NCBI RefSeq assembly: GCF_036324505.1
Contig: NC_086352.1
Location: forward strand, 30,956,312-31,020,311
Origin: Eleginops maclovinus
Lineage: Eukaryota > Chordata > Actinopteri > Perciformes > Eleginopidae
DNA length: 64,000 bases
Reading direction: 5' to 3'
Of the stretch, positions 11,011 to 24,830 are shown piece by piece. Positions within the stretch are counted from its first letter, which is position 1. Each line of letters opens with the position of its first letter. Made by a program: the position numbers and the translations under genes. Below the pieces are notes generated by a model. That model saw nothing but the letters and a program-made list of their open reading frames with translations. It was not told the origin of the DNA and searched no databases.

Positions 11011-14000
11011 AAAGCCAGGGGGAACACCAGACTTTTTGTTCTCTGGCTCTGTGTCCGATAATCTCATTCAGAAATCTACCATGCTTATAAATGTTGGTGG
11101 ACACAAACAGGTTTCTCTTAGGCTAATACTGTACTCAATATGATGGTATACAATCTTTGGCCATTCACAGATCCATGCCGTGTCTCTTGGATAATCACCA
11201 AACTTTCTGAGTAAACTATTCTAAACTTGTATCCTAGTTTGATGGCCTCACTGTTGAGCCCGGCTGTTACTTATGCAACCAAGCATCTTCCTTTAAGCCT
11301 CATCTAAAGCTCCTTCCCTCTGCAGAATGAATTGAGAGGGTAAACAAAGCCTGCGGAGTCTTGGATCATAATACCAGGTGAGAGCTGTCTCAGTGAATTG
11401 TTGAGATGCATTCTTCCCAAAATCCAACTTCAAATCCCACTCCATTTCTGCCAATTCAGGGATTATTTGTCCCACTGTCAATCTTGGAAAGGATATCTTT
11501 GAAACTTCAAAGTTTTATGTCTGAAAAGTAAGTAACAGTCCGTTTTTCAATTAAAGGCTGCCTGAAGTTTTGGTGGAAACCGTTTGTTACATCAATAATG
11601 ATTTAGCAAAAAAAGGGTCCAACATCAATCAATCAATTCATATTATTTCACATCTATAATCCTGAAGTTAAGCCTGCTGACACTGATGATAGCCTATACT
11701 ACCATGAGGTGTATGGTTATGGTTTGGAGGGCAATTTTTTGATGGGGGAAAAATCCCCGAAAGATGAATTGTAGTCACTGTAACTTTGTAATACCTGCAG
11801 AACTAAATACATTCCCATCAGCTGTACTTTAGCGATTAGAACTATTTAGCAGATATTAGCATGCTAGCCTGCTAAACAAAGATGTTAAATAATATACCTA
11901 TTAGCATGCTAATGTTAACATTTTGCTTACAACTTAACTGAACCACCAGCATTGCTGAACACGTTTATGGATTGTAAAAGTGTTGTTAATATAGATTTAA
12001 TTTACACACATTGAAATAAACAAGACCTCCCCCATGAAGTTTCTAACACCGCCATTTGGGGACCTGAGCCTAAGTTGGGAACCACTAATGGGTTTCTTGT
12101 ATTTTCTTACACTACATTTACCTTTACAAAACCATATTATTGCAATATAATGCAACTCAACACCATCTGGATCTGTAGTATTTCTGGTCACTCTGGAAAA
12201 GTAAATAAAGACTAAATGGATCCAAGAGGTTTCTGGTTTTAATTGCATCATTAGAATCACAAGATTAGGAAAATAAACAAAAAACACATTTCACATTTCA
12301 CATTATGTTTCATGACAATGTCAACCAAATCTCTCAACGCATGTTTCCATGAACATTTAGGTTGTTAAAGCAATACTCTATCGAGGTTCTTTACTATATA
12401 TGGACAACGTCCCATGACTATTCTTATATTATCAAAGGGTTTCCTAGTAATCTGGATATTAATTATGGATGGAAAGACAGCTGTTCAGAGACCAGGAGTT
12501 TTTGTTCATTTAGTGTAAACAATAGGTTGAGGTTTTTGTAATATAGCCAACTCAGAGGTAACATGATGAGGTTAATCCAAACCTGTTATAAACGATCACA
12601 CAGCTTAACAAGGACTAAAAACAGTCAAAATCACGAAAAGGCAGGGATGTTCACTGCCACAGAGAAGAACACGCATTCATTGTAAAAACACCAAAAATAT
12701 AATCCAACCTGAGAAGAAGCTATGTGTTATGTGTGTGTTGTTTTGTTTTGTCAGTTGACATTAAGAAACATTAGAACATTTTGACAAATCTAAAACATTC
12801 TATTTGGCACAATAGGTTTTCCTAAAACCATTTAGGAAGATAAGTCATATTGGAGTGTTACATTCAAAATGCTGAAGATACAAATTCTGTTTACTTTTAC
12901 ATAGAACAGAACCATGTTACACTAGTATTGTCATATTATGACAAGTCTATTGCAATCCAATATAAGTCATTGTAGTTTGTTTATTCGTATGTTTTATAGT
13001 GTTTTTCAAGAAGCATGTAAGTTAGATGACGTGCTCTGCAAAGGCTGCTAATTATAAACTTTTATTTATATACTGTTGAAATTTAGCAAGGGGATAAAGT
13101 ATTGCGTTTCAGTGTGTTTAGAAGATGGTTATAACATCTGCTGATAGCTGTGGTTAAAGCTACCTTCTAGTTGTAAATGTAGTTTGTGAACTTGCTGGCT
13201 TTGTGGCTAAGCTAGCATTAGCATCTTTTGGAGCTGGTGCTGCTAGCTACTTAGATTGGCATACTTGTTAACACTTGGATGGGTTTATCGGTTGGATAAT
13301 TAAAAATGTAGCTTACTGTTGCTGGCTTAAGGGATTTTTGTGGGCAGAAAAACAATTCTTGTTTGCCAAAAGTTGAATGACAAGTTTGGTACTTCTACAA
13401 TGTTGATGATCCAAAAATAGAGATCCATTAGCTTAGCGTAGCACGAAGACTTAGAGCACAGGGAATTGGCTAGCTTGGCTGCATCTAAAATTAATCAAAT
13501 CTGCCCACCAACACTATTAAAGCTAACTTAAATTATGTATTTTTTGCTGTTGTTAAATATAACTAATTAACATTGAAAAAGCTGATTTCACAAAATATAA
13601 AACGTATACTTTTGTTCAGCACCAGTTACCATTAAACAGCAGCCCTTTCCGCTAAATGTATGATGTTTTGTTGCATTGACATGCACAGAATAATTTTCTT
13701 TCTGCTCCAATTGACAACTAAACCATGTATTTAAAACTGCATTCTTAGTTTTAATGGAAATTAATTTTGTCTCAACAGGTTGGTTTTCTTGTAAACCTTG
13801 ATCAATTAATGTCAGCTCAATGTAAACTTTTGTACTGTAATTTATAGTAGTTGGGCACAAATGCAAGTCCAATCTTGTTCAACTGGTAATTACTGTTTTC
13901 AAAAGTAAAAACAAAATATTAAGGGTTTTAATCATGATTGAAAACATTTTACCAACAAAATTGTCATACAATACTGTCTCAAAAATTTGAAGAAAAAATA

Positions 14001-14100
14001 AAACAATTATGAGGAGCAGCGTATGACCTCTACAGTACAGACTCAATATTTTCCATTAGTGCAATATTTCAGTTACAACTGAGGATCGGATCAAGTTTTG
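11010..14100. other. Intergenic DNA, no gene recognised
   Basis: AT-rich DNA downstream of phospho2. Apart from a hAT-like terminus near 12065-12095 no element or gene could be supported. It probably includes the phospho2 3' untranslated region just below 14111. Confidence 0.5.
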
Positions 14101-14110
14101 TACTTCATGG

Positions 14111-15663
14111 CTAAAACTTGATACTTGCTTTCAGTTCCTCGAGGATGTCAGTGCCACTGCTCCAGGCTATGACTTTAGCTCTCAGAGAAGTGTTATCTTT
14201 CTGATCTTGCAGAGTGGCCAGCAGTTTCTCTAGGGTGTACCCCTTCCTGGGCATCACAAAATCATTCCCTTTCAGACAGGAAGTGGGGCAGAAATCATTC
14301 CTGCCATCCCCTGAGTAAAATACCTGCTCGTACTCTACACCTCTATCGGACTGCTCTGACAGATACACCTCCAGAACTATTTTCTTGCAGAGGTTTACGG
14401 GGCATTGATCACAGTCATGAGAGTGGTAATTATGCACCTCTATGTACCCGAGCTCGTTGAACTTAGCTGGGTTGGTGTAAACCTGATCAATCGCTGTGTG
14501 TAATCCAGATGCCTGGAGGATCCAGTCTATGAACAAGGAGTTGGAGTCAGAGATGACTATACAGTCAATGGTGCTTTTGTGCTCTGAAATGAAAGTCAGC
14601 AAGTCTTTCATTCCAGCTGTGAAGGGGATGGTCTCCATAACACTGCGGATCATGTCGGGGTTGACCTCCTGCTCCCCTGGACGGACAGACAGAAAAATGA
14701 AAGAGCTGAGATTTAGAGGGGTTGTATAGAAGCCCATTACTACCAGTGATGTAATGAAAACTTAGCATTGTGATGGTAAAAAATGCCAAAGTTCTTTAAA
14801 TAACAATGACTTATTATCCCAAAATAATGACTTAATATTTCAAAATAATCAGAACATTTTTCAAAATAATGATTGGGTAATGGGAAAAAAAAGTCACTAT
14901 ACTTCAATTACTATCATTTTTGGAAGAATTGAAATCATTACTTTGAGAGAATAAACCACTACTTCAAAATAAAGAATCATTTAGTCATTATATTGCAATA
15001 GGAGCTCATACATTTGAGACAAAAACTAATGGTGTTGCAAAAGTATCTCGTAAATATGATACAATAAGTCAATATTTGGACATATGAAATTATTATTTGA
15101 GATACTAAACCATTATTTGAAGATATTGAGAAATTATTTTTTAAACACCAAGTCATTATTTTAGGATACTAAAGACATTTCTCCACAGATTAAGAGTTGA
15201 AATAAAATATTAGTGGTCAAAAATATCTTTAGCAGCACTATTAGTTTGCTGAAGTTGCCAGCAAAACTGTATTAATTCTCACCTATGTACTTCATGACTC
15301 TGCCCATGTACTCAGTCCAGTGGCCTTTTCTGTAGGATTTCTTCACAGAGTCAGGAAGAGTCTTAGAGGGAAGGCTTCTGTGAAGAGTAAAAACAGGAAA
15401 GATCCACAGTGGTTAAATTGTTATGTTGCTTGATATAAAAATATAAATATTTATATTTCACCTGCAGATTTTGACTATACATTGAACTTGACAGTCAACA
15501 GTCTTGCAATATTAATCAGATACATTTTGCACCAAACCAGTTTTTCTGAATTTTTGCATTGATTCATAAATGTATTAAATCGTATTATTTACCTTATCAC
15601 CCAAGTGTCGCTGTTATCATCAACCACAGTGTGGTCAAAGTCAAACACCATCAGAGTCTTCAT
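14111..15663 (-). CDS. phospho2: Phosphatase PHOSPHO2 (three coding exons)
   Basis: HAD-superfamily phosphatase of the PHOSPHO1/2 family; mammalian PHOSPHO2 is described as acting on pyridoxal 5-phosphate, presumably in the cytosol. Coding exons are 15593-15663, 15283-15377 and 14111-14676, all bounded by GT-AG sites with continuous phase, giving 243 residues (human protein about 241). The start is the ATG at 15663, which opens MKTLMVFDFDHTVVDD. This holds the DxDxT nucleophile motif with Asp8 and Asp10. Motif II is seen as IVISDSNSLFIDW, and the acidic metal-binding motif III as YSGDGRNDFCP. PRKGYTLEKLL near the C-terminus is also typical of the family. No signal peptide or membrane segment is present. 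A 5' untranslated exon boundary is visible at 15669, with an upstream exon ending at 16286. The second coding intron contains a degenerate tandem repeat. The frame is intact and the gene looks functional. Confidence 0.95.
14810..15180. repeat. Degenerate tandem repeat in phospho2 intron 2
   Basis: Diverged copies of a unit of about 22-24 bases of the form TTGAGATACTAAACCATTATT fill much of the intron between coding exons 2 and 3. Confidence 0.7.
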
Positions 15664-16285
15664 TTTGAACTGAAAATAAAACACTAGTTCAGATATAGAA
15701 ATATGTTCAAGGAGTGAAGAAGAAATTAGGTATTCATATTTTAAATATTATGATATACTCTTGTTAGCTAGAGTTGTAGCCTACTACGCATGTTTTATCG
15801 GTCATGACACTAGGTTTTGGTTAGTTAACATTATCTACTGTCTGATGTAGATGTATGATGTATGTTAACAACATTATTTAAAGTCTGATGCACTGAGCCA
15901 CCTTATCTTTCATAAGCACATACTGTGACTGTAACAACCAAACAACTGTTGAACTTTTATAGATCGCTACACTATATATGCCGATTGAACCACAGGTCAT
16001 GCATTAACCATAATATGATGTAAGTTATTTACTATCAAACCTATAAGATTAATAAAAACAAATGTGGTTAAAATGGCGCATTTTTATTAGAGGTCTGGTG
16101 TAACTTCACCTCCTTACAAGTCATTGGCCTAGCGTCGCTGCTATCCCCCTATTAATATTCTACACCAGCTATCCAGATCCGGCTCATGGAAAATACAGGG
16201 ATAATGCATGTTTCTGTACTACACTACATATCAGGTTCAGACACGTAAAATGCCGAATATTGGATAAAACTGTGAACAAACTAAC

Positions 16286-17107
16286 CTGAGTCTGTATGAC
16301 ATCAGTCAACGGCTCTGACTTCCTTCCCGTCTTCTTGACCGTCGCACTACAGGATGTGAACATGATCTGTTCTCATTACTGCCACCTGCTGGTAAAGGGC
16401 TGCTTTTAAAATAACCTGTTATTATAGGAGCAGTTCCTAGAATTACCTCAGACTCTCTCTATACGGCTCTGGACTCTAGGCTGTATATAAATATCCCATG
16501 TAAAGGTACCATACTTTGAAAATTAATCTTACCTTTGTAAGAGTGTTTTAGTTTGCGATTTTGTAATAATGCTGCAAAACGAATCTAACTACATGAAATC
16601 AAGTAGGCTGTTCTACTTAAGTCCACATTTGAGGTACTTGTACTTTACTGGATTCTTCTTTTTCATGCCACTAAATACAAACAAGTTTACTTTTTACTGC
16701 ACCACAATTATTTTACAAATTCAGCTACTGTACACATTTAGATTTTCGTGCACAAAACATTGTAATCATTTGACAGAAAATCCATTGGATTGATTTTCCC
16801 CTCTTTTTCATACAACATTTTTTTTTCATGATGCCAGCATGTTACATCTATGTCGGCATTTCACATATAAATCAACTGTACATATTTTTTACCCATCGAC
16901 CCAGGCAACACTTGAATGCATCATTACCCCCTTTTGACCACTGGGCGGCAGTATTAAACAGCCTAAATATAAAATCATTAAAAAATAAAACCAGCGAAGA
17001 AGATACTTGTCGGGTTAGTTCCTGGTTGCATAAAGTCCAGAACCCTCCTCTTTTCTCAGTGTTGTTGTTCCTGTCTTTAAGCTTAACGGTCGCTTTATTT
17101 GACCAAC
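16286..17107. promoter_or_regulatory. Shared 5' region of phospho2 and syap1
   Basis: phospho2 has a probable non-coding first exon whose donor is at 16286/16285 on the minus strand; it probably extends to about 16370. syap1 starts at 17108 on the plus strand. The two start regions are therefore less than 1 kb apart and divergent. No clear TATA box was seen. A bidirectional promoter is an inference from this geometry. Confidence 0.5.
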
Positions 17108-20100
17108 ATGTTTAAAGGTTTCGGGTCGTGGTTGGGGTTTGAGAACCAGACGTACACCAAGACGTCGGACGACCCAGAAGCCCTGAGTGTTGAGCAGGAA
17201 GAAAAGGTGGTGGAGGCACAAAACGAGGTAAACAAACAGCAAGCAGCTGACCATGGAGAACCAGAGGCCAACCAAGACGACTCTGTCCAAGAAAAAGGAA
17301 TCAGCGGTGAGAGAGAAATATGTTTCATTGCTGTGTTTGTGAGAAAACATTACGTCACGTTAAGCTCGGTTATTAGCTTCTTAGTGGCTCTAGCATTTGC
17401 TGGTCTTCCATCGTTATGTCAGTCTATGAAAACACATCATTCACCAATTAAGCTATACAACTGTTCTTTGTTCAATATTAACCCTTCATATTATTTATTT
17501 AAAATAAAAATACACTAGCTAAATGTCACTGTTGTTTAAGCAACAATACACAGCAGCTAAAACGGAGAGCAGAATCATGTTTACTGCCAAGTAGGTTAAC
17601 ACATACGAGGAATTTGCCTTGGTGTGTTTGGTGCATATACATAAACACAGTTAAACATGATACATTGTAAGAAACAAACAATTATAAATCATTCAAATGT
17701 AGAGAAATATTAATTAAAAAAACTAAAAAGAAGCAAAGAACAAAGGTTTATAGGCTCAAATTACCTAAGGAAGAAGATGTGTTGTTGTTGTGGTTGTTGT
17801 TGTTGTGAAGCAATGTTTTTAGCAATAGCCCTACAAGATGATGATTTTGTCACCCATGCTAACTTCTCATTTCCCTTCTCCTCCTGAAGATTACATCTTC
17901 AGTTTTGCCTCCAGTGCTGGCAAGAAGATCTCAGAGTCTGTAGTGGAGACGGCTCAGACCATCAAGAAGAGTGTGGAAGAGGGGAAGATTGACGGAATCA
18001 TAGACAAGGCATGTTGCAGTGGTTGGTGGTTTGACAAGTTTAGCAGCATGTACCACCCAAAAACCTATATAGCACACTACAGGAAAGGGGAAACCTAAAA
18101 GCATAATAGGGCCTCTTTAACATGATAAAGGACTGCACAATCAAAGGAATAGGAGCAGATATTTAAGTGTACTCAGCTCTGCCTTTCTGATGCTTCAGTA
18201 TACTGCTAAAAACAACCAGTTAGTTGTAGAAAAAAATAAAGGAATATATTTCCAAGCTTATTTTAGTTAATAAATGGAATGGTGCAGAGTTGAGAAATTC
18301 TTGCTGAACAAAATGTCTAATTATCATACACTTTTAAATAATTATTTTCTGCAATAATCCAAAATACACTAGTCCGCTTTTGTTAACAGCATGGAGCAAT
18401 TCAGACTAAATAATGACTCTGAACAGAATGTCATTTCATGCACTGTTACAATATTTAAATTGTGGTTATTTTGAAGTTGACATAGCCATGGTGATTAAAA
18501 AAATATATTGTGCATCCCCCCCCTTAACCTCCATTTAATGTGTGATATTACACCTGTGTATTTGCAGACTTTCCTAGGAGACTTTCAAAAAGAGCAGGAG
18601 AAGTTTGTCCAAGAGAAGAAGTCCAAAAAATCAGGTAAACCCCCAATTATCAGGCAAGCATCCTATATATACGAATAAGCAATGGGCCCCTTGCTTTTCA
18701 AGGCAAACCAGATTCCAATTTATCCTCTTGCATGTCATGGTTTGTTGAGGGAAACACGATTTGAAATCAGTAATGTATGAAGTAAAAGGGAAGCTTTTTT
18801 GGCTATGTCTGCTGATTGCACAATAGAAGGGTTATTTGCCCAGGCTTAGTCACTACTGTATGTCATGTGCAGATAGAAACACATATTTTACCATATAATT
18901 AACAGACACACTCTTTAATTTTTCAACTACATACAGTGTGAAGTGTGGTGAGATAGCTAGCTAGCATGTTTGGACCATAAGATATTCAAGCACACAACGT
19001 GGGCTTAATGATTACAGTGAACAACTAAGTTACTGTAAAATGTTTTATAATAAATACTTAATGTAGAAAGGGGAATTTAGCCATTCAATTAGCAAGCTTA
19101 ATCAAATTGCATCCCACACTGGCACACAGCTAACTAGCAAAACTAGCATACGGTGTTACCAAACTTGCTTTAAGCTGCCATCTTCTGGTTAAAGTAAAAG
19201 TCCCAAAATTATATATTTACTCCAGGAATATAGTCAAAACTAACATGAACATGAGTTTCTTTGGCTCAAACTGTTCAAGAGTGTGATGGAAGCATGAGAG
19301 GGACTTCATATCTGATTATCTGTACATAATATAAGTGTTCACTGAATGCTTTGCCTGGTGTGCAAGCTTATAGCATAACATGCCACAAGAGCTGGTATTG
19401 CTTATTATTTTTTCCCCACACAAAAAAAACACTACTAAAATATACAAATGTTTATTCAAATTTCAATCTTGTCTGACCTTATTGATAGAAAATGTGGAAA
19501 TCTTCTGCCTTCTGTCAGTAAACTTACATAATCAGTTTAAATAAGCAAAACAGCTTCTGTTCGCACTGATCCAGGTGCGTGCAAGACTCCAACTGGGAGA
19601 TAAGACTAGCAAGTCACAGAACTGTTATTATGTGTCAGGGTTTATGTACTTTGAACATGGTGTAAAGGTGTGTGTGCTGATGTTTGTGTCTAGATGCAGC
19701 GGTGCCTCCCTGGGTCGGCTACAATGAGGAGGAGACGATCCAGCAGCAGATCCTCGCTTTGTCCGCTGTAAGAAATTACACTTGTGTCTGTGATATTATC
19801 ACTCTCTGTTTGATAGTCTGTCTGCAAACTGATCTCTCTGGCTGCTGATTTCTAGGACAAGAGGAACTTCTTGCGCGACCCTCCTGCTGGAGTTCAGTTC
19901 CACTTCGACATGGAGCAGATGTATCCCATGGCTGCAGTGATGCTGGAGGAAGACCAGCTGCTCAACCGCATGCGTTTCGACCTGGTGCCTAAACTGTCAG
20001 TAATCTTCCCGCCTTGTGTTTGTACCTATAGAACATATGTATGCGTTGAGTGCTAATTGCTGCTTGGGCGTTTCTGTATGTGTTTTACATTTCCCGCCTC

Positions 20101-23100
20101 TGTTAAGGTTTTCAGTAGAATCTCAAATGTCTGTGGTCATATGATATGATGTCAGCACCCAAACAAGAAAAATGAAAAAAATATTTTTTAGGGATTGAGG
20201 TCAGACAAAAAAGGGTTTATGGTGTAGTTATATTGACTCTAGAGTGCCCTTATAATATCGGTGCATGACACAGGTTTGGATAAAAATGCTTTTATTGAAA
20301 GTCCAAACTTCAACAAATTTGCATTGAAGCATAATATTTCATTTAATCCAAACATGTTTGAAATTTAGAAATCATGACATTGATCTTTTTTCAATAGATT
20401 GACATATTTAAACTTTACAAAGCTCTGGATTTTTAAAAAATATTCATCACATAACTTGGTAACAATGCTGCGCAGCTACCACTGGAATCTCATTATACAG
20501 TATTTCTAATAAAATGGATGTGTTTGTGTCTGACAGTGTGAAGGAGGAGGCTTTCTGGAGGAATTATTTCTACCGGGTGTCTCTGGTCAAGCAGTCGGCT
20601 CAGCTCACGGCACTGGCAGCGCAGCAGCAGCAGAAGGAAGGTGAGGACCGAGGGGCCGGAGTCTCACCTGAGGACGTCGTCTTGACCGGTACGGCTGTCA
20701 TCCACAAGCTCGTTCACACCAACAGGGGTTGATACACTTACAGTATACCTCACAGGATACTCCCAAATAACTGTATGCCTGGCATCGTTTGCAATCCCCT
20801 GTAGGGATTTATCAGCTTGATGCATCCGACTCAATCACATTTATATGGATTGTGTTTTGGTCAGAGATTTTAAAATGAGTCCACCCATGAAAAAACCCAA
20901 TTCTGATTGTAGAGATGTGTACCCTCTCTCCAATATAATGAGAGTAGCTGGCACTTGGCTTGTGATGCTTAAAATGACAGAAAAAAAAAATCTTACTAGC
21001 TAGGAACTATTTTCTTTATATCGTTTCAAAGTACCAAAGCAAATTCCTGTGTAAACCTACTTAAAAAACTGATTCTGATTCTGGTTCCAACCCACAAAAG
21101 TAAGCCATATGCTAATCATGGGATGGGGCTCTGAACAGCATCATATAAACATAAATTGTATCCCCCTCAGCAGTGATGTGATGTAGCTCAGGTGAACCTC
21201 TTCTCCATGAGGAGGTGCACACTTGTAGGGTGATACGGTTAGTGGGTGTAGTTTGGTAGAAAGAAAATAGTTCCTACATGAGACTGATACCAACAAGGTT
21301 ATGGGATTATCTTCAATAACCGGGGTCATGCTTTCTGTTCAGGGACATTGCAGTTGAGATTTTGAATATGTAGTTTTTTGGAGCTTTGAGCACCACATTT
21401 TATTTTGAGCATTTCTACTGAAGGCACACAAAAGCAATCTCGAGCAATAAAGTTCACTACAGGAAAGACAAATTAGTGTCTGATAATGGAGTGAACTGTC
21501 CCTTGAAGTGGTGTCTCTTATGGCCCATCATAGCTATTTGTACAAAGTGTTCAGTACTTCAAACCTGTTCACATGCATGAGCCGGATTTCCTCCCTAGCA
21601 CCTCTATCAATACTCCACATCTTGCTAGACGACTCAATGAAAATTGGGGCTATTTAACGCACCTTTCATTCATCACATGTTGAGGTTGTTGCTAAATGTG
21701 CCTTGACATTGTAAAATTAAACATAGGTAGCATCCTAATATGTACATAACACATGAGGTATGCTTGAGGTGTGCACATTCTAACCACATCTATTCTCTTA
21801 TAAATACAAGTTGTGGCTAATAGAAAATGAATTTCGGCCCCATGCGCACACTTATTGCGCTCCTTAGTTGCGTTAACTAGCACACATTTGTTTGGACTAC
21901 AAAACAGTATGTGGTAAATCAAATATTCTGCGTTGTCCCCAGAGATTCCCATCAGATTTGGGAATCTGTGGTTACACACATATACCAGCACTGTGTTGTG
22001 TTTTGCAGACAGCGTCAGACCAAAAACTCCACCAGTTTCCATCAACAAAACACAGGAGGTAAGTGAAGTAAAATAATGTCTGGGTTTGTAACCGTTTACA
22101 GTACCGAAATGTATATACCTTCTACCTTCATTTTAAAACTTAAGTAGTACAATGGGTTGTCTTCTCTTACTCTCAGCCAGCACACGAGGAAGAGGAGGAG
22201 ATGTCGACGAGTCCCGGAGTGTCCGAGTTTGTGAGTGATGCTTTCGACTCGACAGGCTTCGACCAGGAGGACCTGAGGAAGGAGATGGAGCAGCTGGTGC
22301 TGGATAAGAAGGACAGCGTCCCGTCCGTTGATGGTTAGCATTAATATGTTACAATACATGGAATAATAAATTAATACATTCTCCACAGGTACTTCAAATT
22401 AATGTTGTCTATTACAAACTGGCACCCAATAGGGGGACAACAAGACTTTTATGTGTTTCACTAGAGGAGAGTTACATTGCCTCTTGAGTTAAGTTATAAG
22501 ATAGCAAAATCAATCAAATGTAGGTTCATTATTCTGGATATGTGAATATGCTTCAGGAAAATGAATAACCTTCACCACAGCTGTCCATAGGGTTTCATTT
22601 ATCTTGTTTGATAATCCCTCAGATTGCTTATAATAAGGGGAAAAATGAAGGGTCTATTTCAAGCTGGTTATGCTTATAAGTTATTCTGCTTTTTTCTTAT
22701 CAACTAAGATTTGTTAGAAAATGTTTTTAACTTGAATTGACTGAATATATTTGAAAATTGTGCTTATTATTAACACATGAATACAGCTGTGTTGTATCTA
22801 TTTAAGAAGTACAATATAAGACGAGCACAAGTTTCACGTGGGGGCGATATTCCAATTACATTATACTTTTTGGATTTGCTGAGGGCCGATTCAAAATGGG
22901 TCGCGTTCAGCCCCTGGGCCATAGTTTGGAAACCCCTGACTTAAGGTCATTGCCATTACACATAAAGGTCATGGTAAGGTTTAAGCCAAGTATGAGTCGT
23001 CGAAGGGTGGCAAACATCGTGTGATCTAAAATAAATCCAGATGATCAGTGGCGCAGGGGGGGTTTAGGGTTAGCGGTTCAATCCAAACCCCAGCAGTGAA

Positions 23101-24213
23101 GATGTCGACACGGCCATTGGCACTTTGTAAGTTGCTTTGGATAACAGCGTCAGCTAAAAAACACGTCATAATTGGACGGGTTCTACTTTCGTGAACCCAG
23201 CGTGCTTTGTTGGCGTGTCAAATACACTTTTGCTCAATTCATGGCCTCGTTCTCTTCTGTGCATCTGTGTCTTACCTGGGCACACGGTGGGATCAGACAC
23301 AAGGCATTTTTGTGGGTGTACTCAATGTTGTGGCAAACGTAATTTACTCCCTTTTAATCCCAGAGTCTCCCCTTCTTGACGCACACATTTTGGGTGTTGT
23401 GTATACAGCAACTCCAGGCGACATGTCTGCCAGCATCTTTAAAAAAAACTTGAAACATGCAGCAGCTAACCAGTGTTTAGGGTAGAGGCAGCAGATGAAA
23501 GAATGAGAGGAATGAACACCTCTGAAGGACTTGTAGGCGGAGAGAGGAGTTGTAAGCCTTGTGAGCTGTTTCAATGCGTTCGTCTCAGCTCACCTGTTGA
23601 AGTGTTGGAGAGTCAGAAAATGTTGTCAAAACTATAGGTCAGAAGTGCACAAATCGCACCACTTGGGTTACATCACATACAACCAAAAAGTGTGAACAGT
23701 CCTCTAGTTTTTACACGTTGTCTTGTGCAAATAAACTTCTGAATGTATACAATTGTTTGTGCACGCTATTTTCTGAACATTGTAAATCCTAAGTGGTGGG
23801 GACGAAATTGGGCCTTTTGATGACAAAGAAGGTAGGCTAGCTTGGATACATAGTTTGACATTTAGTAATTGTTAGTTTTTAACTCTTAATGAAACATTCT
23901 GAAAGCCTAACTTAGCCTCTTAACTTTATAAGTTTAGTCGCTATATCAATATATTGCCTTTTATTGCTCGTATTAACTGTCCATATCAAACCAATTTAGA
24001 TAATGGAAGACAACAGTCTCTGATTGTATCCAGTGTTATTCAATTTCATGCTAAATAATTGTCTTTCTTTTTTTATATCCAGAAGAGACAGCGGACTGGG
24101 AGAAGGAGCTGCAGCAGGAGCTCCAGGAGTACGAGGTGGTGTCTGAGTCAGAAAACAGAGACGAGCAGTGGGATCAGGAGATCGAGAAGATGCTCCAGGC
24201 CGACGAGAGCTAG
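17108..24213 (+). CDS. syap1: Synapse-associated protein 1 (nine coding exons)
   Basis: BSD-domain adaptor; in mammals SYAP1 has been linked to AKT phosphorylation and is found in cytoplasm, Golgi and synapses. Coding exons: 17108-17306, 17890-18008, 18568-18634, 19694-19767, 19856-19995, 20537-20688, 22009-22058, 22177-22333, 24083-24213; 1089 bases, 362 residues (human 352). ATG 17108 is used because it opens [14 protein letters not shown], matching the family N-terminus; no better upstream ATG is in frame. Residues about 67-106 hold the conserved [21 protein letters not shown] block. The BSD domain (about 145-215) contains [11 protein letters not shown] and the FWRNYFYRV core. The acidic tail has [15 protein letters not shown] and ends with [15 protein letters not shown], likely coiled coil. 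Intron 2 uses a GC donor (AAG|GCATGT at 18009). Exon 6 has a second in-phase donor at 20640/20641. All other introns are GT-AG and phase is unbroken. Confidence 0.95.
23045..23170 (+). repeat. tRNA-derived SINE remnant in syap1 intron 8
   Basis: TGGCGCAGGGG resembles an A box and GCGGTTCAATCC a B box. The end, GTAAGTTGCTTTGGATAACAGCGTC, is a tail common to a fish SINE family. Confidence 0.65.
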
Positions 24214-24830
24214 ACGAATCCCTCAAGTCTGTCCTGTTCAGTGATCTGGCCAGCAAGGGAGGAATAAGTGACCATTGATGCACAGGGGGGGTGAACTTCT
24301 AGACTCTCTGCTCCACCCAACTGTGATTGCTTAGTTCTAAACATCCTCCTCTCCCTAATGAAGGTGTAGATCCTATAAAGTGCAAGAGAGAGTCACCTCT
24401 GCTGGAAACAGTGCAGGCATTCTTAGTAAGTGCTTCTTCACTACTCCTTCCTACCTTACTTTTATCTACACTCTTTTTTTCTGTCAAGGAAAAGCCGCTA
24501 GAGGGCGCTCCAGTGAAAGATTTTTATAATGGAAGGTGTTGCTTGTTTCCACGGCTTCTTTCTGGGTGGGTTGTACAGCAAAGTCTTGGTATAGTTATAG
24601 TATAGTAAAGTCAAATGTAAAGTTACACTTATGTAAATATAGAGGATTCTAACACTATAGTCAAGATGCAATCCCCATCATTACTTCTGCTTATTTTACA
24701 TTTTGTATCGCAAACTCCTGCGTGTACGTCTGCTTTTCTTTGTTTCTCTGCAACTGAAATACTGTACATTTATTAAATGTCATCCTTTAATAAAGTTAAA
24801 TCTATTATTATGAAATAAATGGAAATGGAG
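24214..24830 (+). other. syap1: syap1 3' untranslated region with poly(A) signals
   Basis: Follows the TAG stop. AATAAA hexamers lie at about 24789 and 24815; either could end the transcript. The limit is an estimate. Confidence 0.7.

Noticed and set aside
13588..13872. 94-codon frame on the minus strand
   Set aside because: No family features, AT-rich composition and no splice context; likely chance.
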